From the NCBI GenBank assembly GCA_963664255.1, contig OY760938.1, forward strand, positions 744,001-808,000: a stretch of DNA of 64,000 bases, written 5' to 3'. Source of the DNA: G963663775 sp963664255. Lineage in GTDB: Bacteria; Bacillota; Clostridia; Oscillospirales; Butyricicoccaceae. Below, piece by piece: positions 59,798 to 64,000 of the stretch (the first letter of the stretch is position 1; the number at the start of each line of letters is the position of its first letter). The notes under the pieces are model-generated. The model worked only from the letters and a program-made list of their open reading frames with translations. It made no database searches and was not told where the DNA came from. The translations under genes and the position numbers were made by a program.

Positions 59798-60286
59798 TTA
59801 AAATTGTGCGCGCACCTTTTTGTCCTTTGCTGTCACTTCGTCCGCCATATCCTGCTTGAACTGCGCAAGCTTTGACGAAAGCGAAGCATCCTCCAGTGCC
59901 AGCATTTGTACTGCCAAAATCGCCGCATTGTCCGCGCCGTCCACTGCCACACAGGCAACCGGAATGCCCTTCGGCATCTGCACCATGCTGAGCAGGCTGT
60001 CCATGCCGCCCATCATCGAAGTTTTAATCGGCACACCAATGACTGGAAGGGTGGTATATGCCGCAATCACACCGCCGAGATGTGCCGCTTTGCCTGCCGC
60101 CGCAATGATAACGCCGAAGCCGTCTGCCGCTGCATTTTTCGCCAGTGCTTCCGCCGCTGCTGGTGTTCTGTGTGCCGAAACCACCCGTACTTCATATGGC
60201 ACTGCAAAGGCCTCCAAACGCATGGCGCAAGCCTCCATCACGCTCAAATCACTGTCTGACCCCATTACAATACAAACCTTTTTCAA
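59798..60286 (-). CDS. purE: N5-carboxyaminoimidazole ribonucleotide mutase
   Basis: Class I PurE; moves the carboxyl group of N5-CAIR to give CAIR. It has 162 residues. Motifs: VMGSDSDLSVMEACA, VVSAHRTPAAAEAL and the GKAAHLGGVIA loop. The start is TTG at 60286, eight bases after GGGAGG; a GTG six codons upstream lies before that ribosome site. First enzyme gene of the operon. A leader ORF and hairpin precede it. No purK is seen here. Confidence 0.95.
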   Translation of the reverse strand: MKKVCIVMGSDSDLSVMEACAMRLEAFAVPYEVRVVSAHRTPAAAEALAKNAAADGFGVIIAAAGKAAHLGGVIAAYTTLPVIGVPIKTSMMGGMDSLLSMVQMPKGIPVACVAVDGADNAAILAVQMLALEDASLSSKLAQFKQDMADEVTAKDKKVRAQF

Positions 60287-60321
60287 CTTGTAATCCTCCC
60301 TCACAACGTTTCTTTTTTTCC

Positions 60322-60358
60322 AAAGAAAAGCAGGACGCGGTAATAGTTACACGCGTCC
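60322..60358 (-). terminator. terminator-like hairpin in the pur leader
   Basis: GGACGCG-T-GTAA-CTA-TTAC-CGCGTCC followed by TGCTTTTCTTT. It lies between the leader ORF and purE and may act as an attenuator. Confidence 0.7.
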
Positions 60359-60369
60359 CACTTATATTT

Positions 60370-60456
60370 CTATGCACTTGTGCCGTAATCTGCGCTATCC
60401 TGTCCCATATTGACAACATTTTCATGCTGCATCCACAAAAAGACGCTGCGCCCCAT
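60370..60456 (-). CDS. 28-residue leader peptide of the purine operon
   Basis: An ATG seven bases after a perfect AAGGAG opens a 28-codon frame ending TAG eleven bases before the hairpin. It begins MGRSVFLWMQHENVVNMGQD and ends in Ser/Ala/Asp/Tyr/Gly. The placement promoter - strong ribosome site - short ORF - terminator-like hairpin - operon is the layout of a leader-peptide attenuator. It could equally be a functional small protein. I recognise no known family. Confidence 0.6.
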   Translation of the reverse strand: MGRSVFLWMQHENVVNMGQDSADYGTSA

Positions 60457-60502
60457 TACGCCACTCCTTTCTGACAAACAAACACTTGATTCGTACTCTA
60501 CT

Positions 60503-60531
60503 ATTTTATATGACCCAACCGCACCTTGCAA
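60503..60531 (-). promoter_or_regulatory. promoter of the purine operon
   Basis: Minus strand TTGCAA (60526-60531), 17 bases, TAAAAT (60503-60508); TATAAA two bases earlier is an alternative -10. No purine riboswitch motif was seen in the leader. The stretch 60532-60634 beyond it holds no gene. Confidence 0.6.
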
Positions 60532-60634
60532 GCTTTTACGCATTCTTTTCAAAAAATTGTGCAAGCTGTTGAAGTTTATGTCGAATTCTATTGCATTTTA
60601 TTGCCCTTTGTCAAATACCACAAATAATCGCACA

Positions 60635-61807
60635 CTATTTTGGCGAAAGAATCCTTTTTTGGTAGAGCGTATCCTCCATCTGATGCACCCGCTCGGTCCA
60701 AGAGCACTGCGCACCATATGCCATGCGTTTTTGCAATTTTTCCTCGTCCTGCTCCTGCGCCGCAGCATCGCACATCTGCAAAAATTCCACTGTATCCTGC
60801 GCAATATACACCACATCTGCAAAATCTTCGACCTGCAGCGGCTCCCGTGTGGATACAATCGGCTTGCCCGTTGCCAAATATTCATAAAATTTGAGCGGCG
60901 AAACATCTTTGGAAAGCATCCCTGCGCGGAATACATTCAGGCACACGTCAAACTGCGCGATATAGTTCGGCAGTTCCTTTTGCGGCACCAGCCCATTGAT
61001 GACCACATTTTTGTATGCTTGAAAGCGGCTCAAATCCACCCCCGGCAGGGTACGTCCGATGCAAAAAATCGTGGCATCCGGCCGCGCTTTTGCAAGTGCC
61101 TCCATCAAATCATAATCGATGCACTCCTGCAGCATTCCGACAAATCCAAACACCGGATGTGACAGGTTTTTCATATTTTCCGGACAAGGCAGGGTGTCTT
61201 TCTCGGTCTGTACTCGGGAGAAAATCTCATATGCGGCGCCGTTTGGAATCATCTGCGCATTTGGAGTATAGCCCGAAAGCGTTTCATGTAGTCCCATCGC
61301 CGTAGAAAAAACCATATCCGAAGCGGTTGCCAAATCCCGCTCCATGGCGTCTACCACCGCAGGATTCCAGTGCCCTTTATAAGCGGAATGGCGGTCTACA
61401 CAGTCATAAACCAGCTTTTTATGCGGAATATGCTCTGTAATATCAGCAGAGGACGGCGAATAGCACCAAAGAATGCTTTCTGCATCAAATCCATGTGCCT
61501 GCATCTTTTTACGGACAAACTTCGCCTGTCGCTTTTGATTCCAACGGTTTAGCCAGCGGAATTTATAAAAAAACGGCAGCACGGGCGGCAGGGCATATAT
61601 GGTTACATTATCCTGCGGCTTCTCCCCTGCCTTTTTATGAGCAAACAGGCGGTCAAAACAGCTTTTATCCTTCAGGGGTGCAATCAGTGAAATAGGCGGG
61701 TCGAAGTACAGTACTTCGGCGTTGCGCAGCCGATTCATCACGTTTTGCTTGCGTGTCGGCAAGGGATGATAATTGATAGTAGATAGACACACGATTTTAT
61801 TTTTCAT
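60635..61807 (-). CDS. glycosyltransferase (GT4-like, TuaH-type)
   Basis: A 390-residue family-4-like glycosyltransferase. The N-terminal half has a GT-B domain (KIVCLSTINYHPLPTRKQNV). The C-terminal half shows VFGFVGMLQECIDYDLMEAL and the nucleotide-sugar-binding DVSPLKFYEYLATGKPIVST. The protein has no transmembrane segments and probably acts at the inner membrane face on a lipid-linked polymer. The start is the ATG five bases after GAGG. It is co-transcribed with the preceding fusion gene, seven bases away. Confidence 0.87.
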   Translation of the reverse strand: MKNKIVCLSTINYHPLPTRKQNVMNRLRNAEVLYFDPPISLIAPLKDKSCFDRLFAHKKAGEKPQDNVTIYALPPVLPFFYKFRWLNRWNQKRQAKFVRKKMQAHGFDAESILWCYSPSSADITEHIPHKKLVYDCVDRHSAYKGHWNPAVVDAMERDLATASDMVFSTAMGLHETLSGYTPNAQMIPNGAAYEIFSRVQTEKDTLPCPENMKNLSHPVFGFVGMLQECIDYDLMEALAKARPDATIFCIGRTLPGVDLSRFQAYKNVVINGLVPQKELPNYIAQFDVCLNVFRAGMLSKDVSPLKFYEYLATGKPIVSTREPLQVEDFADVVYIAQDTVEFLQMCDAAAQEQDEEKLQKRMAYGAQCSWTERVHQMEDTLYQKRILSPK

Positions 61808-61814
61808 AATATCC

Positions 61815-64000
61815 TCAGTTCCATTCGATTTCCAACAGCTGTGCCGCACCGCGCATATTCTCCCGCTCGCGCTGCAGCAGCTGGCTTGCCGTTTCACGCA
61901 CCTTTTCATCCTGCTGTCCGGACAAGCAAAGGTCAAGCTGCTGCATCAGCTGCTTTGCGGTAAATTCCCCAAACGGCAGGCACGCATCCACCCCAATATA
62001 GCGCAAAAAACCATCCACCTTGATGTCATAAGATAGTCCAATCATGGGGATACCCTGTGCCGCCGCAAACATCAGCGCGTGCAGACGCACCGCTACCACC
62101 GCGCGCATCCGTGTGAGCAGTCCAATGGTTTCTTCAATGGTGCATCTCTGCCGCACTTCATAAAACGGGCACGTCAACCTTGCGGTGACCTTCAAGCTTG
62201 CCGCCAAATCGGTGGGATGCTCAAACGGCAGGAACACCGGAATCAGTCCATACGTTGCATAGGCATATTCTGCCGCCTCTGCCATTTCTGCCGCCGCCCG
62301 GTCAAGATTTTTCCATTTGCGAAGCGCAAAGCACATATATTTGCCATCCAGCGGAATTTCCTCACGAACAAACACACGGTCTATCACGTGCTCGGGTGCG
62401 GGTGCAAGCTGCAGCGCAGGGTCCGCCGACAGGCGGATTTCCGGCCCTTGCACACACAGCTTTTGCAGTTCCTCACTGGAAGTAGCGTCGCGCAGGGTAA
62501 TCAAATCCACACTGCTGCTGATGCACTTTGTGGCGATTTGCCGATTGCTTGGTTTATTGATGGGGCCGATGCCGCAGCCGTACATCATGACACGGCAGCC
62601 CAGCTTTTTCGCAGCGTGCAGGGTATATAAATAATAATTCAGCGAGCGGGTGGAGGTCACATCCTGAATCAAGCTGCCGCCGCCGTTGACATAGACCACG
62701 GCACGGCGCAGATGCCGATACATATTGAAGATGTCAAATGTATAGAGCGCACCCACCCGATACAGCACACGGGTTTCCTTTGGACGGCGCGACAGCACCC
62801 AAATCGGAATGTCGCGGTCGAGTTGGCGCATTTCCTGCACGATAGCCTTGAGAATCGCCTCATCGCCGGTGTTGCCTTTTCCATACGCCCCGCAGATGAC
62901 AACACCTTCCCGTTCTGTTTCATCGTGGTGAAACCGCTTCAGTGCGCGCCGATAGTTCTCCTCCTGCACGGCACACATATTTTGCAGCGAAAAGGTATCA
63001 CACGCTTTTTCATACAGCCGCTTTGCAAAGGTCTTTCGCAGGGCATCATCCTGTGTCAGCCGCACAATGCACTCTGCCAGCTTGTCCACATCCCCTGGAT
63101 TAAAGATAAAACCATTTTCCTCGGATTCAATGAGTTCGCTCAACCCACCAACATCAGTAGAAATCGTCACACAGCCCTCACGCACACCCTCGAGCACGGA
63201 ATACGGAAACCCTTCTGACAAAGAGGACAGCAGATTGATGTCAGACGCCGCAAAAAAATCCGATACATTCGACACCCATCCCGCAAACAGCACATCGCTT
63301 TGCGCGTGCAGCTCTCGGGTCAGCTTTTCCAACGGAGCACGTTCCTCGCCCTCTCCGGCAATGACCAGCTTGAGGTTGGGGCACTGCTTGCGTGCTTTCA
63401 CAAACGCCCGAATGGCAGTGCCAATGTCCTTCACCGCCGTCAAGCGTGCCGCCATACAGCACACCACAGCCTCCGGCTGCACAGCAAATTTCCAGTGCTC
63501 TGCAAAATAGGCGGTGCGGTCAAATGGTTCTGTGCGTGCGGTGAAATCCATGCCGTTGTAGATGCGGAACATCCGCATGGGGTCAAACCCCCGCTGTGCC
63601 AAAACCGTCAGCATTTGGTCCGCTACCGGCTGATAAAAATCCATGCGCCGCAAGGCGATGGCATTGGCTGTGCCAAACACGCACTGCCGCACCGGACTGC
63701 CCAGATAATCCAGCCGATAATCGGAATGCACCGTGGTAATGACAGGCACACCGCTTTCGCGCCGCACCATCGCCCCCATCAGATTGGCACGCGAGCCATG
63801 ACAATGGATGACATCCGGCCGAAACTCCCGAATCAGCTGCATCAATGCCTTGCGTGCACGAAACGGGTTCCAATATTTGATAATCTGCACTGGTATGCCT
63901 TGCTCCATTGCCTCGCGCGGAAAATCTCCCTCGCGGAAGCTGACCAGACACACCTCGTTATTTTTCATCAGCGCTTTTGCAAGCGACATGATATGAGTCT
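61815..64000 (-). CDS. glycosyltransferase-CsaB pyruvyltransferase fusion (5' end beyond the right edge)
   Basis: At least 728 residues, open to the window edge; the N-terminus is missing. Residues about 1-375 of the visible part form a GT4 glycosyltransferase, opening with THIMSLAKAL and containing IHCHGSRANLMGA, RLTAVKDIGTAI and SLSEGFPYSVLEG. Residues about 378-725 form a polysaccharide pyruvyltransferase of the CsaB type (VICGAYGKGNTGDEAILKAI, YVNGGGSLIQDVTSTRSL, YGCGIGPI, RLHALMFAA). CsaB adds pyruvate ketals to secondary wall polymers, the anchors of S-layer-homology domains. The fusion suggests that one polypeptide extends and pyruvylates a wall polymer. Confidence 0.9.
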   Translation of the reverse strand, partial: THIMSLAKALMKNNEVCLVSFREGDFPREAMEQGIPVQIIKYWNPFRARKALMQLIREFRPDVIHCHGSRANLMGAMVRRESGVPVITTVHSDYRLDYLGSPVRQCVFGTANAIALRRMDFYQPVADQMLTVLAQRGFDPMRMFRIYNGMDFTARTEPFDRTAYFAEHWKFAVQPEAVVCCMAARLTAVKDIGTAIRAFVKARKQCPNLKLVIAGEGEERAPLEKLTRELHAQSDVLFAGWVSNVSDFFAASDINLLSSLSEGFPYSVLEGVREGCVTISTDVGGLSELIESEENGFIFNPGDVDKLAECIVRLTQDDALRKTFAKRLYEKACDTFSLQNMCAVQEENYRRALKRFHHDETEREGVVICGAYGKGNTGDEAILKAIVQEMRQLDRDIPIWVLSRRPKETRVLYRVGALYTFDIFNMYRHLRRAVVYVNGGGSLIQDVTSTRSLNYYLYTLHAAKKLGCRVMMYGCGIGPINKPSNRQIATKCISSSVDLITLRDATSSEELQKLCVQGPEIRLSADPALQLAPAPEHVIDRVFVREEIPLDGKYMCFALRKWKNLDRAAAEMAEAAEYAYATYGLIPVFLPFEHPTDLAASLKVTARLTCPFYEVRQRCTIEETIGLLTRMRAVVAVRLHALMFAAAQGIPMIGLSYDIKVDGFLRYIGVDACLPFGEFTAKQLMQQLDLCLSGQQDEKVRETASQLLQRERENMRGAAQLLEIEWN

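Noticed and set aside
60301..60500. purine riboswitch in the pur leader
   Set aside because: The conserved three-way-junction and loop sequences were not found.
60370..60564. longer 64-codon version of the pur leader ORF
   Set aside because: The upstream part covers the promoter and predicted transcript start; the AAGGAG site supports the inner ATG at 60456.

Overview
The window is chromosomal DNA of an anaerobic, endospore-forming Clostridia member (Bacillota). I infer this from spoIVB-spo0A, rubrerythrin, a 2-oxoacid:ferredoxin oxidoreductase, type III glutamine synthetase, LL-diaminopimelate aminotransferase and a PyrR-controlled pyr operon. An Oscillospiraceae/Butyricicoccus-like relative is a guess only. 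I found no rRNA, tRNA, CRISPR array or insertion sequence. The left edge cuts a large serine recombinase, so a mobile element probably lies just outside.

Layout. 1-5100: recombinase (partial), rubrerythrin, Asp23 protein, spo0A and spoIVB, and a small SLOG-type protein. 5100-12400: cell envelope genes (LysM/G5/M23 peptidase, zinc phospholipase C-like protein, VanW protein, multi-pass membrane protein) around ychF, which is preceded by a possible 47-residue Cys-rich small ORF. 12500-18600: metG, then the macromolecular-synthesis cluster dgt-dnaG-rpoD. 18700-25060: a nitrogen-assimilation island. An ammonium transporter fused to a PII domain and type III glnN lie on the minus strand; type I glnA and an ANTAR-domain protein with a degenerate receiver lie on the plus strand. 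25200-29100: dapF, pyrG, dapL. 29150-33260: a minus-strand cluster of four oxidoreductase subunits, a P-loop ATPase and two half-size TauE-like membrane proteins. 33400-38100: a low-complexity lipoprotein, prfB (no programmed frameshift) and secA. 38150-47750: the pyr operon pyrR-pyrF-carA-carB-pyrK-pyrD with a PyrR attenuator, followed by a phosphatase-acetyltransferase fusion and an OhrR-like regulator. 48000-51650: small regulators (XRE, HPr-like without the catalytic His, AraC) and a Gfo/Idh/MocA dehydrogenase. 51700-60500: the purine operon purE-purC-purF-purM-purN-yciI-like-purO-AICAR transformylase-purD. Its last two chemical steps are done by separate proteins, and it is preceded by a 28-codon leader ORF and a terminator-like hairpin. 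60635-64000: wall-polymer glycosyltransferases, one fused to a CsaB-type pyruvyltransferase and cut by the right edge.

The most interesting unexplained signals are the pur leader peptide plus hairpin, the terminator-like hairpin in the glnN leader near an ANTAR protein, the open in-frame hydrophobic leader of secA, the Cys-rich small ORF before ychF, and the P-loop ATPase/TauE pair joined to the oxidoreductase operon.
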